Shown: positions 1 through 7,349 of the stretch, one piece after another | Layout of the letters: each line of letters begins with the position of its first letter | Position numbering within the stretch: the stretch's first letter is position 1 | NCBI GenBank assembly: GCA_029932795.1 | Contig: JAOZPL010000017.1 | Span: 1-13,920, forward strand | Direction: 5' to 3' | DNA: 13,920 nucleotides | Source: Candidatus Zixiibacteriota bacterium | GTDB lineage: Bacteria > Zixibacteria > MSB-5A5 > GN15 > FEB-12 | The notes under the pieces: model-generated | Told to the model about the DNA's origin: nothing | The model's input: the letters and a program-made list of their open reading frames with translations, nothing else | Databases searched by the model: none | Translations under genes and position numbers: made by a program

Positions 1-63
1 CGTGGGATTTGGTATGGTAATTTAATGGCCCTCTCAATATGGAAGTCTAACTTATTGAAATAC

Positions 64-67
64 AAGG
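64..67 (+). promoter_or_regulatory. Ribosome binding site of the glycosidase-like gene
   Basis: An AAGG core sits six bases before the ATG at 74. This supports that start over later methionines. The conserved family core (an EIHYFR-like segment at residues 22-27) begins only about 20 residues in, so the start also fits the family's domain boundary. The preceding 60 bases show no clear promoter, so transcription may begin outside the window. Confidence 0.5.
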
Positions 68-73
68 TCTTAC

Positions 74-2254
74 ATGCTCGGGGTTATCGGAAATAAGTTC
101 TCAATCGGTAAAGAAACATACCAGCCATATTCGGCTGAGATCCATTATTTCAGAATCGATAAGCGGTACTGGTCGATTTGTTTTGAGCGGATCAGGCGCG
201 CCGGGTTCCGGATTATCTCAACGATAGTACCGTGGAACGTCCATCAGGATGCCTCACGGCATATCGATTTCAATGGTCTGGACGATCCGCGAAAGGATCT
301 TATTGTGTTCCTTGAACTTGCCAGGGAGTTCGGATTCAAAGTGATCCTTCGCCCCGGCCCTTTGGTGGCAAGCCAGTTGAAAAACGGTGGTTTACCGGAA
401 TTCCTGTTTAGCGATATCAAGGTCTTTGCCCGCGATGCTCACGGCCACGAGATCAAGTTAGAGGACAAACAGGGGGTTGAAAGCGGCTATCTGCCTAGCT
501 ATCTCCATGGAAACTTCCAGTTCCATCTCAAGAACTTCTTCAAAGCCTTCATCGAGACCACCAAAAACTATGTGCACCCCAGAGGCCCGGTATTTATGGT
601 CGAACTGGATTATGAGACCTCATTTGGGAGACTTCTGCAGCCGGATTCGGCAGATTATAATCCGGATGTGCTGTCCCACCATTACGGTCCATTCCTGGAG
701 AGTCTGTACGGAGACATCAAGAAACTCAACGCCCGGTACCGGGAGAAAAACGCCGATTTTACCAGCGTTGAGCCACCACGGCAGTTCACCAATCTTGCTA
801 TCAACAACTACCCGAAGGTATTCGACTGGTTCCGGTTTCGCGAAAGTATGCTTAATCAGTACCTAGAAGTACTTGAGGATATTTTCAAATCGTATACGGT
901 GGAACCGCTCTTCTTCCGGTCCCTCTATTTCCAATCGGGGGAGCTACTTCCGGCATTTAATCTGGTACCGGAAGATCGGTCACCGTTCCTGGGATGCAAC
1001 GTGTTTCCGGAAGGCACTTACTTCGACCTGGTCAACAAGGCACGCTTTCTGAAAGGGGAGTATGGTTTTGCCTTTGCTACCTCCTTTACTTCCGGCTCTG
1101 CTGCTGCCGATCCGGACCGTGAACAAGACATAGCCCCGGTGCGGAACAACCAGCGGCGGTTCTACTTTGCAGCCGGATTGTCGACCGGGTTCAAAGGACT
1201 GAACCACTGCATGTTCGTTGACCACGACCACTGGCATGGCGCTCCTCTTCACAATGACGGTACGGTCTCGGACGGATACGAAGTGGTCAAAAACTTCAAT
1301 ACCGCCATCTCTTCGATTGGCTTTGAGGAGATGAAGTCTGAGCCGGAGATTGCCGTTCTCGGTAACCGACTGTACTATTGGCTGCGCCAAACCGAAGCAG
1401 TCAAGGAATTCAAGTATGTCAGAAGGCTGATGGATGACTCAACCTCTGGTTTCTGTCGCGACCTGATGCGGCTGAAACTCGACTACGCCATCCGCGAGAA
1501 TCGTGAATTCGACACTATGCGCCACCTGAAGATGCTCTTTGTACCCACCACCGAAATCATGCCCCACCGGGATCAGGAGGCACTGGTCGATCTGGCGAAA
1601 GCAGGGGTCACGCTCATCCTGTGCGGCGTGATGCCAAGGTATGATGAGAACTTTAAAGACTGCCAGATTCTGGCCAATCATTTCCGAATTAAAACCACGG
1701 TCGACTACCACATCGGCACGATAACCCACAAACGCGGATCGTTCACCAGCTATATCTATGCCTCCATCCGTACCACTGATGATGCCAAAGTAAAGAAGAC
1801 CTGCAAAGCAGGTAGCAAGTTAGTTGGTGTCTGTTCCACTCGGTTCAAAGGGAATCTTTACCTGTTCGCATTCGATATAGCTTCCGGCGGCAATCACAAT
1901 AAGCTGGCTTTTGTCGAATCCGTCCTTGAAGCGGAAAAAATCACCAGTTATCTGGATTGCAGTGATCCGTCCGTGGATATCTCCTTCCAGAAGGGTGATA
2001 AGAAAGGCCTTCTTTTTATCGTCGTGCCACCACCGGGAGAACTATCCGACGGATTGGAAACCGGTACCAAAGAAATCATTATCCGTGCCGATCTAAAACA
2101 GGTCGGTTTTCCAGCCGCCAAGCTTAGGCTGACCAACCTGCTCGAGGGCGAAGAGGCAAAACCAATAAGGACAACGGCCAAAGACCTTAAGGTTGGCATT
2201 CCGCTTAAGATCAATTACCCTGAAGGATTAATCTTCCTCGTCGAGAAGCGGTAG
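74..2254 (+). CDS. GH35/GH42-like beta-galactosidase family protein, catalytic residues apparently altered
   Basis: A 726-residue protein that resembles GH35 beta-galactosidases. The family landmarks are an EIHYFR segment (22-27), a VPWNVHQ segment (52-58) matching the usual VPWNxHE, and an ILRPGP...NGGLPEFL block (91-111). After the TIM barrel, residues about 420-545 resemble the Rossmann-like trimerisation domain of GH42, and a beta-rich tail follows. I see no signal peptide, so it is probably cytosolic. In GH35 the acid/base lies in a QxENEY motif; here the matching stretch is MVELDY (175-180), putting Asp179 at that position. The nucleophile region (normally TE followed by an aromatic) appears to be ATSF (335-338), putting Ser337 in place of Glu. 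These alignments are by eye. The protein may be inactive, use another mechanism or have a different substrate. The ggt gene follows after 31 bases on the same strand, so cotranscription is plausible. Family assignment is fairly secure; substrate is unknown. Confidence 0.75.
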   Translation: MLGVIGNKFSIGKETYQPYSAEIHYFRIDKRYWSICFERIRRAGFRIISTIVPWNVHQDASRHIDFNGLDDPRKDLIVFLELAREFGFKVILRPGPLVASQLKNGGLPEFLFSDIKVFARDAHGHEIKLEDKQGVESGYLPSYLHGNFQFHLKNFFKAFIETTKNYVHPRGPVFMVELDYETSFGRLLQPDSADYNPDVLSHHYGPFLESLYGDIKKLNARYREKNADFTSVEPPRQFTNLAINNYPKVFDWFRFRESMLNQYLEVLEDIFKSYTVEPLFFRSLYFQSGELLPAFNLVPEDRSPFLGCNVFPEGTYFDLVNKARFLKGEYGFAFATSFTSGSAAADPDREQDIAPVRNNQRRFYFAAGLSTGFKGLNHCMFVDHDHWHGAPLHNDGTVSDGYEVVKNFNTAISSIGFEEMKSEPEIAVLGNRLYYWLRQTEAVKEFKYVRRLMDDSTSGFCRDLMRLKLDYAIRENREFDTMRHLKMLFVPTTEIMPHRDQEALVDLAKAGVTLILCGVMPRYDENFKDCQILANHFRIKTTVDYHIGTITHKRGSFTSYIYASIRTTDDAKVKKTCKAGSKLVGVCSTRFKGNLYLFAFDIASGGNHNKLAFVESVLEAEKITSYLDCSDPSVDISFQKGDKKGLLFIVVPPPGELSDGLETGTKEIIIRADLKQVGFPAAKLRLTNLLEGEEAKPIRTTAKDLKVGIPLKINYPEGLIFLVEKR

Positions 2255-2285
2255 TGGTGAGAACCCTCTGAACGGCACGGTAAAG

Positions 2286-4001
2286 ATGAATCTGTTCCCC
2301 CTCAGAAAACTCCCCGTGCAACTCCGCCTGCTGTACATTGTCATACTTGTTCCAGCTCTCATTCTCGGCTGTCGTTCGAACAAACTGACGGATTATCATG
2401 AGAGAGGAGCCATTGCCTGCACCTCGCCGATTGCATCGGAAATCGGTCGACAGGTGTTCATCAGGGGAGGCAATGCTTTTGATGTCGCCGTGTCTGTCGG
2501 ATTTACCCTGGCCGTTGTCTATCCACAGGCCGGTAACCTCGGTGGTGGTGGTTTCGCCGTCATTCGCGATGGGACAACCGGCAGGATCACAGCCCTTGAT
2601 TTTCGCGAACGCGCCCCTCGAGCGGCAACGGAAGAGATGTTTTTGAACGAAGCTGGCGAGGTAGTCGCTCACCTGTCCACCTATGGCGCTCGGGCAAGCG
2701 GTGTCCCCGGTAGTGTAGCCGGGTTGCATGAATTATGGGAAGAGTACGGTAGCCTTCCCTGGGGAGATCTCCTGACTTTTGCAGCACGGCTTGCCGACAC
2801 CGGCTTTCTGCTCGACGAATATCTCGCAAAGGCGCTGGAGTCACACCGCAAACAACTGCAGGGCTTTCCTGAGACAGCCAATATCTTCTTCCCCGATGGC
2901 CGTCAACTGGAAGCCGGCGAGAGGCTGATTCAAAAGGACCTGGCCGCCACCCTTCAGCAGATCGCCTCCGAAGGCCCAAACGCCTTTTATCACGGACGGA
3001 CTGCGGCCTTGATCGATTCCTGCATGAAACGACATGGCGGCCTGATTACCCGCGCCGACCTGATGGACTATACGCCTTTCTGGCGGGAACCGATCCACTT
3101 CACATTTGACTCACTTAACATCTACTCGATGCCGCCACCAAGTTCGGGCGGCATTGTGCTGGGGCAGATTCTGAAGATTCTTGAGCCGTATGATTTCTCT
3201 TCCTATACTCCCGAGTCACCTGAGTATATTCATCTCTTCTGTGAGGCTGCCCGAATGGCGTTTGCCGATCGTTCCGCCCACCTGGGGGATCCCGAGTACT
3301 TTGATGTTCCTGACGGGCTGCTGAATGATCAGTACCTTGCCGCAAGACGAGCTAAGATCGTGGAGTGTAGGGCCGGTTCTTCTGTAGAAATCCAAGCAGG
3401 TAACCCCATCCATTACGAATCCGACCAGACAACCCACTACTCGGTCTGCGACAGTGACGGCAACATGGTCGCAATCACAACCACCATCAACTCGCCCTTT
3501 GGTTGCAAACTGGTCGTGGCCGGGGCCGGTTTCCTTCTCAACAACGAAATGGATGACTTCTCAATCAAACCCGGGTTCCCCAACGTCTACGGGCTGGTCG
3601 GCGGGGAAGCTAACAAGGTTGAGCCGGGCAAGCGCATGTTGTCATCGATGTCACCCACGCTCATACTCAAGCAGGGACAACCATTTCTCATCACCGGTTC
3701 GCCAGGCGGCTCAAAGATTATCACGACAGTCGCCGAGAGCATATTGAACTACACTCGTTTCGACCTGACTCTTGCGGAGACGGTCGCCCAGCCCCGTTTC
3801 CATCACCAATGGCTGCCGGACATGATATACCTTGAAGAAGGCGGGTTCGATGTTGACGTCAAGCAGACCCTTATCCGGTATGGTCACCGTATACGGGAAC
3901 GATCCCCTTTTGGCGATTTGCAGATGATTGCGATTGACCCTGCCGGATTATTAGAGGGGGCGTCCGACCCACGCCACGGGGGAGCGGTGTCCGGTTACTG
4001 A
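2286..4001 (+). CDS. ggt: Gamma-glutamyltransferase, probable lipoprotein
   Basis: A 571-residue member of the gamma-glutamyltranspeptidase (Ntn hydrolase) family, which cleaves gamma-glutamyl bonds in glutathione and related compounds and can transfer the glutamyl group to amino acids or peptides. The N-terminus has basic residues, a hydrophobic stretch and a lipobox LILGC with Cys29, so the enzyme is probably a membrane-anchored lipoprotein facing the periplasm. Family motifs are LDFRERAP (104-111), PPPSSGGI (283-290), the processing site TTHYSV with nucleophile Thr382, the lid segment INSPFG (401-406), the MDDFS acidic site (422-426), SSMSPT (453-458) and GSPGG (471-475). Self-cleavage before Thr382 would give a 190-residue small subunit, the same size as in E. 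coli. All key residues are present, so activity is expected. The stop codon overlaps the opposing gene's end by 7 bases. No strong ribosome binding site precedes the ATG; the start is chosen because it gives a complete signal peptide. Confidence 0.93.
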   Translation: MNLFPLRKLPVQLRLLYIVILVPALILGCRSNKLTDYHERGAIACTSPIASEIGRQVFIRGGNAFDVAVSVGFTLAVVYPQAGNLGGGGFAVIRDGTTGRITALDFRERAPRAATEEMFLNEAGEVVAHLSTYGARASGVPGSVAGLHELWEEYGSLPWGDLLTFAARLADTGFLLDEYLAKALESHRKQLQGFPETANIFFPDGRQLEAGERLIQKDLAATLQQIASEGPNAFYHGRTAALIDSCMKRHGGLITRADLMDYTPFWREPIHFTFDSLNIYSMPPPSSGGIVLGQILKILEPYDFSSYTPESPEYIHLFCEAARMAFADRSAHLGDPEYFDVPDGLLNDQYLAARRAKIVECRAGSSVEIQAGNPIHYESDQTTHYSVCDSDGNMVAITTTINSPFGCKLVVAGAGFLLNNEMDDFSIKPGFPNVYGLVGGEANKVEPGKRMLSSMSPTLILKQGQPFLITGSPGGSKIITTVAESILNYTRFDLTLAETVAQPRFHHQWLPDMIYLEEGGFDVDVKQTLIRYGHRIRERSPFGDLQMIAIDPAGLLEGASDPRHGGAVSGY

Positions 4002-5293
4002 TCCGCCTCAGGCGACGGCCGGCCGGGCTCACCGATCCCGTTATCGCCAGCTACCTCCCTTCGACATTTCCTGACCCCCAAAATAATACTGCCCGCTCCG
4101 ACAATTGTAGCCAGTATAAATAACGGGATCCCAACATAGGGCAGCGCACAGAGAAAAGTAAGAACAACAAGTCCGATGAACAGTGATGAAGCACTGAGTG
4201 ACGCCGGCCGTGCCTTGACCAGTCGCACGATGCCAAAACCGACCAGGAAAGCCATGACCACCATGCCGCAGTAAAGGATGATCCCACCGGACACCGAGAC
4301 GAAGCTGGTTATCGGAACCAGCAGAATGGAAACAATCAGCAATAGTGCCCCTAGAATTGCCAGATCGCCAGAGATCAGGATTCTGCCTATCAGAACTGAG
4401 AAGAGCGCGATCACCAGAATAACGATGCAAGCGATGAGCATCAGAACACCCAGAAACCCGGCCGCCAGTGAAACCGAGAACCGACCCTTGAGCTGTCTGA
4501 ACGATTCCTCCGCATACGGTCGGAACAACCGTACGAGAATGATGCCGAAAAGAAACAACGCCAGCAAATTCGATATCCACAGAGTTATATCCGCCAAATA
4601 GTCCGGTTCCTCTTCAGCTTTTACCTCCGGCGGTTTCCAGATCGTCTCCCCGAGTATGGTTACTCCGGTGGTGTCGACTGTCGCCTCCTTCTTGGAAGTA
4701 TATGTAAGGTTACCGGTTATGACCGCCGGGCGCAGAATGCTGATATGTTCCGCCTCTATTTCAACATCTCCCTGGATGGCTCCTGTGATATGAATTTTAC
4801 TCCCGCCCATGCTGGCCTTGCCGTTTACAACTCCCTCGAGATTTATCTCCGCACCATAAAGATTGACATCCCGCTCAACCAGCGAACCCGGGCTTAGAGT
4901 CACGACCTGTCCGCAGGCCACCACCGAGCCGTCGATCTGACCCTTGATCGTAACATACTGGGCAAAGGCGCGAAGCGACCCCTCGATTCTCCCCGAATGA
5001 TCCACGAAACGACCAAACAAATTGGCCGATCTGGTGATGGTTCCCTGAATGGCACATTCATTCCCCATAAACATCAGGTCACCATCGATAGTCCCGTCCA
5101 TCCGCAGCTTCTGACCAAAGCAATAAAAATCATCTTCTATCAGATGCAGGTGGGAAATGTGGACATCATCACCGGATCTGAAGACGGATGCCGACAGATG
5201 AGCGGGGACCAGCAGGAACGATACCACCGCCAGAACAAAGTAGAATACACGGGCGATTCTGAATAGATACGTATGCACAACAATCTGTTTCAC
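3995..5293 (-). CDS. Secreted bactofilin-like beta-repeat domain fused to a multi-helix membrane domain
   Basis: A 432-residue protein. Residues 1-36 form a signal sequence or first membrane helix (basic residues, long hydrophobic run, then AHLSAS). Residues about 40-215 contain recurring short segments of the form hydrophobic-x-G-x-hydrophobic-x-G with G-D/S-hydrophobic turns (for example GTIDGDL at 67-73, GQIDGSV at 118-124, GAIQGDV at 171-177), typical of the right-handed beta helix of bactofilins and polymer-forming proteins. A charged linker (about 218-232) leads to five or six hydrophobic helices (about 235-257, 276-302, 308-330, 335-357, 368-407) and a hydrophilic tail. The beta domain is predicted outside the cytoplasm, unlike classical cytosolic bactofilins. 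The start is a GTG at 5291-5293, supported by the signal sequence; no good ribosome binding site is visible. Function is unknown; a structural or envelope-organising role is inference. It is transcribed away from cstA and converges on ggt. Confidence 0.72.
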   Translation of the reverse strand: MKQIVVHTYLFRIARVFYFVLAVVSFLLVPAHLSASVFRSGDDVHISHLHLIEDDFYCFGQKLRMDGTIDGDLMFMGNECAIQGTITRSANLFGRFVDHSGRIEGSLRAFAQYVTIKGQIDGSVVACGQVVTLSPGSLVERDVNLYGAEINLEGVVNGKASMGGSKIHITGAIQGDVEIEAEHISILRPAVITGNLTYTSKKEATVDTTGVTILGETIWKPPEVKAEEEPDYLADITLWISNLLALFLFGIILVRLFRPYAEESFRQLKGRFSVSLAAGFLGVLMLIACIVILVIALFSVLIGRILISGDLAILGALLLIVSILLVPITSFVSVSGGIILYCGMVVMAFLVGFGIVRLVKARPASLSASSLFIGLVVLTFLCALPYVGIPLFILATIVGAGSIILGVRKCRREVAGDNGIGEPGRPSPEADQ

Positions 5294-5359
5294 CGGGGGC
5301 TGTAACTCAATACGGCGTTCCTCTCACACAAGTTGCCCCGCTACCACCAAAAAGCCAAC

Positions 5360-5382
5360 AAAAAAAACTCCGCCTTGGCGGA
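5360..5382 (-). terminator. Intrinsic terminator-like hairpin in the leader of the bactofilin-like gene
   Basis: On the minus strand TCCGCC (5382-5377), AA, then GGCGGA (5374-5369) forms a GC-rich hairpin of five to six base pairs. One G is followed by eight consecutive T residues (5367-5360). This is the classical layout of a Rho-independent terminator. It lies upstream of a coding gene rather than after one, so it would act as an attenuator or end a small RNA. Confidence 0.55.
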
Positions 5383-5454
5383 CACGCCAGCTTTTCATGG
5401 GTGAACTTACAGCCATCACCGCCGGCTGCTACTGGCTGAAAAGAGAGCTTGCTC
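5360..5454 (-). ncRNA. Candidate structured leader RNA with pseudoknot and terminator (riboswitch-like) or small RNA
   Basis: Read on the minus strand from 5454 downwards, the element contains: a small hairpin GAG-CAAG-CTC (5454-5445); one arm of a closing stem, GCCAG (5436-5432), matching CTGGC (5390-5386); and between them two interleaved stems, CAGCC (5428-5424) with GGCTG (5414-5410), and GGTGA (5420-5416) with TCACC (5404-5400). The interleaved order makes an H-type pseudoknot with loops of 3, 1 and 5 bases, sterically plausible for 5-bp stems. A terminator hairpin with a U tract follows. GGCG (5388-5385) can also pair with CGCC (5380-5377), which would block both the closing stem and the terminator, so an on/off switch is conceivable. 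It matches no riboswitch class I can recall. It lies 67 bases upstream of the bactofilin-like gene's GTG. It could instead be a stand-alone small RNA of about 110 bases. Confidence 0.4.
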
Positions 5455-5474
5455 GATTGCAAAAAAACATATCT

Positions 5475-5480
5475 ATTGTA
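5475..5480 (-). promoter_or_regulatory. Possible -10 element for the minus-strand leader
   Basis: TACAAT on the minus strand matches the sigma-70 -10 consensus at five of six positions and sits about 20 bases upstream of the structured element, with a start predicted near 5468. No good -35 hexamer is found at the usual spacing. The promoter consensus of this organism is unknown, so this is a weak call. Confidence 0.25.
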
Positions 5481-5523
5481 ACTGTTGAAAAACCAGATCG
5501 AGCACCGACCGGTCACGGGTTAC

Positions 5524-5528
5524 GAAGG
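5524..5528 (+). promoter_or_regulatory. Ribosome binding site of cstA
   Basis: GAAGG lies five bases before the ATG at 5534. It fixes the start, which also begins directly in the first hydrophobic helix as expected for CstA proteins. Confidence 0.55.
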
Positions 5529-5533
5529 TTTGC

Positions 5534-7282
5534 ATGAACGTTCTTGTCTACTTTCTGGGGGCTGTTTTCTGTTATATTCTGGCTTACCGTTTCTACGCAA
5601 GGTTTGTGGCGCGCTCGGTTGGAGAATCACGCGAACGACTTACGCCGGCAGTAGAGATAAATGATAACCGGGATTTCGTACCGACCCGGCCATCGGTCCT
5701 CTTCGCTCACCACTACGCCACCATTGCCGGGGCTGGTCCCATTGTCGGACCAACGCTGGGCATTCTCTATGGTGTTGGTCCGGCCTGGCTCTGGCTTGTT
5801 CTGGGTGCCATATTCTTTGGGGCTGTTCATGATTTCATGGCCCTCTTTACCTCGATCCGGGAACGGGGTTCGTCAATGGCGGAAATCGCCAGGAAGTCTC
5901 TCGGCCCGGTTGGCTTCCTGTTATTTATTCTTTTCACTATTATCCTGATTATTCTGGTCACCTCAGCATTTCTCTCACTGACTGCAATCTCCCTGACTTC
6001 GCTTCGCCCCCTGGCTGACCTCGGTCTCAGTGAAGATCAGACGCTGTTACGCACGACTGTAACCAACGGCGAGACCTGCGGCATCGTTGGCGGCATCGCT
6101 TCGATGTCGGTCATCGTCATAACTCTCCTGGCGCCGGTGCTCGGCTATTTGGTCACGAAGCGTGCTATCCGTACCTGGCTGGCGTACGCGCTGGCAGCAA
6201 TGGTGGGCATCTTTTCCATCTGGGTGGGTTTCCACGTTCCGGTGACACTGCCACCGAAGACATGGATGGTTCTTATCGCCGTCTATACTCTATTCGCATG
6301 TCAGGTACCTGTCTGGATTATCCTGCAGCCGCGCGATTTTGTCAACGTACAGATTCTCTACGCCGGTATCACGGCCATGATTATCGGGGTTGTCATCTCC
6401 GGTTTCTACGGACTGCAGGTCACCTTTCCAATCACGAATCTTGCGGTCGGTCAGGCGAAAGTGGGACCCATCTGGCCATTTCTCTTTATCACCATAGCCT
6501 GCGGAGCCATCTCCGGTTTCCACGCCCTCGTGGCAGGCGGTACCACCTCCAAGCAACTAGCCAAAGAGACGCAGGCAAAAACAGTGGGCTACGGCGGAAT
6601 GCTCCTGGAAAGCCTGCTCGCCATACTGGTGCTCATAGCGATTGGATCATCGCTGGAATATAATGACTACATGCAAATAACCTGGCCGGAAGGTACGGCG
6701 GGCAATCCGATTCTGGCCTTCGCCCTCTCAGTAGGTCATCTGCTCAACGGCTCGCTGGGACTCTCGCTGGCGTTCGGGACTGTCATGGGGATTCTGATTG
6801 TCGAGGGCTTTCTGATAACCACACTGGATTCCGCCGTACGACTCAATCGTTACCTGTTTGAGGAGTTGTGGAAAACGGCCCTGCGCAACCCGCCCGCCAT
6901 TACCCGAAAATTCTGGTTCAATTCCGGACTTTCCGTCCTGTGCATGCTGATTCTGGCCTGGAACCAGGGATACAAGCTGATCTGGCCCCTGTTCGGCTCA
7001 ACCAATCAGCTCCTGGCCGCTCTTACCCTGATTGCCATAACAGCCTGGCTTCACCGGGCGGGAAAAAGGAGCTGGTTTACACTTGTACCTGCCGCCGTGA
7101 TGATGATAACCACCATAGCATCATTGGCTTACTATCTATTTGTGAAATACCTGCCATCCGGAAACACCCTGATGGCGATCACCGATCTATTGCTGCTGGC
7201 CCTCTCGATGGGTGTGCTTATCCTCTCCGTCCGTCAGTTCCTGCACCGGAAACCCCGCCCAACACCCCATGTTTCTGTGTAA
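5534..7282 (+). CDS. cstA: CstA-family transporter (carbon starvation protein A)
   Basis: A 582-residue, highly hydrophobic inner-membrane protein with more than a dozen predicted helices. Motifs of the CstA family are FAHHYATIAGAGPIVGP (57-73), GAVHDFMALFTSIRERGSS (96-114), PVWIILQPRDF (259-269), SGFHALVAGGTTSK (327-340), LDSAVRLNRY (431-440) and FGSTNQLLAA (487-496). Characterised members in E. coli (CstA and BtsT) take up pyruvate by a cation-linked mechanism, and CstA has also been linked to peptide use during starvation; the substrate here cannot be read from sequence. It is shorter than the roughly 700-residue E. coli proteins, matching the shorter form found in many other phyla, and all core motifs are present. 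The gene is divergent from the bactofilin-like gene, and the diguanylate cyclase gene starts 67 bases downstream on the same strand, so the two may be cotranscribed. No regulatory histidine kinase or LytTR pair is nearby. Confidence 0.93.
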   Translation: MNVLVYFLGAVFCYILAYRFYARFVARSVGESRERLTPAVEINDNRDFVPTRPSVLFAHHYATIAGAGPIVGPTLGILYGVGPAWLWLVLGAIFFGAVHDFMALFTSIRERGSSMAEIARKSLGPVGFLLFILFTIILIILVTSAFLSLTAISLTSLRPLADLGLSEDQTLLRTTVTNGETCGIVGGIASMSVIVITLLAPVLGYLVTKRAIRTWLAYALAAMVGIFSIWVGFHVPVTLPPKTWMVLIAVYTLFACQVPVWIILQPRDFVNVQILYAGITAMIIGVVISGFYGLQVTFPITNLAVGQAKVGPIWPFLFITIACGAISGFHALVAGGTTSKQLAKETQAKTVGYGGMLLESLLAILVLIAIGSSLEYNDYMQITWPEGTAGNPILAFALSVGHLLNGSLGLSLAFGTVMGILIVEGFLITTLDSAVRLNRYLFEELWKTALRNPPAITRKFWFNSGLSVLCMLILAWNQGYKLIWPLFGSTNQLLAALTLIAITAWLHRAGKRSWFTLVPAAVMMITTIASLAYYLFVKYLPSGNTLMAITDLLLLALSMGVLILSVRQFLHRKPRPTPHVSV

Positions 7283-7321
7283 CGTCTTCGCACTCAATAA
7301 ATAAACACGCTTCCCCGCCGA

Positions 7322-7335
7322 TATACTGAGGTATA
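7322..7335. repeat. Short inverted repeat before the diguanylate cyclase gene
   Basis: TATAC and GTATA flank a 4-base spacer, in the 67-base gap between cstA and the GGDEF gene. The left arm, read as TATACT, resembles a -10 element on the plus strand, but no -35 is visible at the right distance. It may be a small operator or chance; there is no U tract, so it is not a terminator for cstA. Confidence 0.2.
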
Positions 7336-7349
7336 GCCCGGTTATCAGT

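Larger units (their letters stand above)
5294..5533. other. Divergent intergenic region between the bactofilin-like gene and cstA
   Basis: This is the largest non-coding gap in the window, 240 bases between two divergently transcribed genes. It must hold the promoters of both. Open frames crossing it on the minus strand have no recognisable family and a composition unlike coding sequence. It is rich in short inverted repeats and A or T runs. The dense part, 5360-5454, is best read as RNA structure on the minus strand and is listed separately. For cstA I see a ribosome binding site but no convincing promoter. Confidence 0.7.

Noticed and set aside
1..96. An open plus-strand frame from the window edge to TAA at 94-96, which could be the end of an upstream gene overlapping the glycosidase start
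   Set aside because: Only 31 codons, with no recognisable motif, and too short to distinguish from chance. It is possible but not supportable from this window.
980..1390. Long minus-strand open frame of 136 codons within the glycosidase gene
   Set aside because: The protein has no family features and lies wholly antisense to a gene with clear homology; it is a shadow frame.
4016..4023. GGCCGGCC palindrome near the converging gene ends, considered as a bidirectional terminator
   Set aside because: It lies inside the minus-strand gene, has no adjacent T or A run, and is a common 8-base palindrome in GC-rich sequence.
5457..5479. TTGCAA and TATTGT as a plus-strand promoter for cstA
   Set aside because: The spacer is only 11 bases, too short for a sigma-70 promoter.
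6262..6663. Long plus-strand open frame in another phase inside cstA
   Set aside because: It is rich in Arg, His and Ser, as expected from frame-shifted hydrophobic coding sequence, with no motif; a shadow of cstA.
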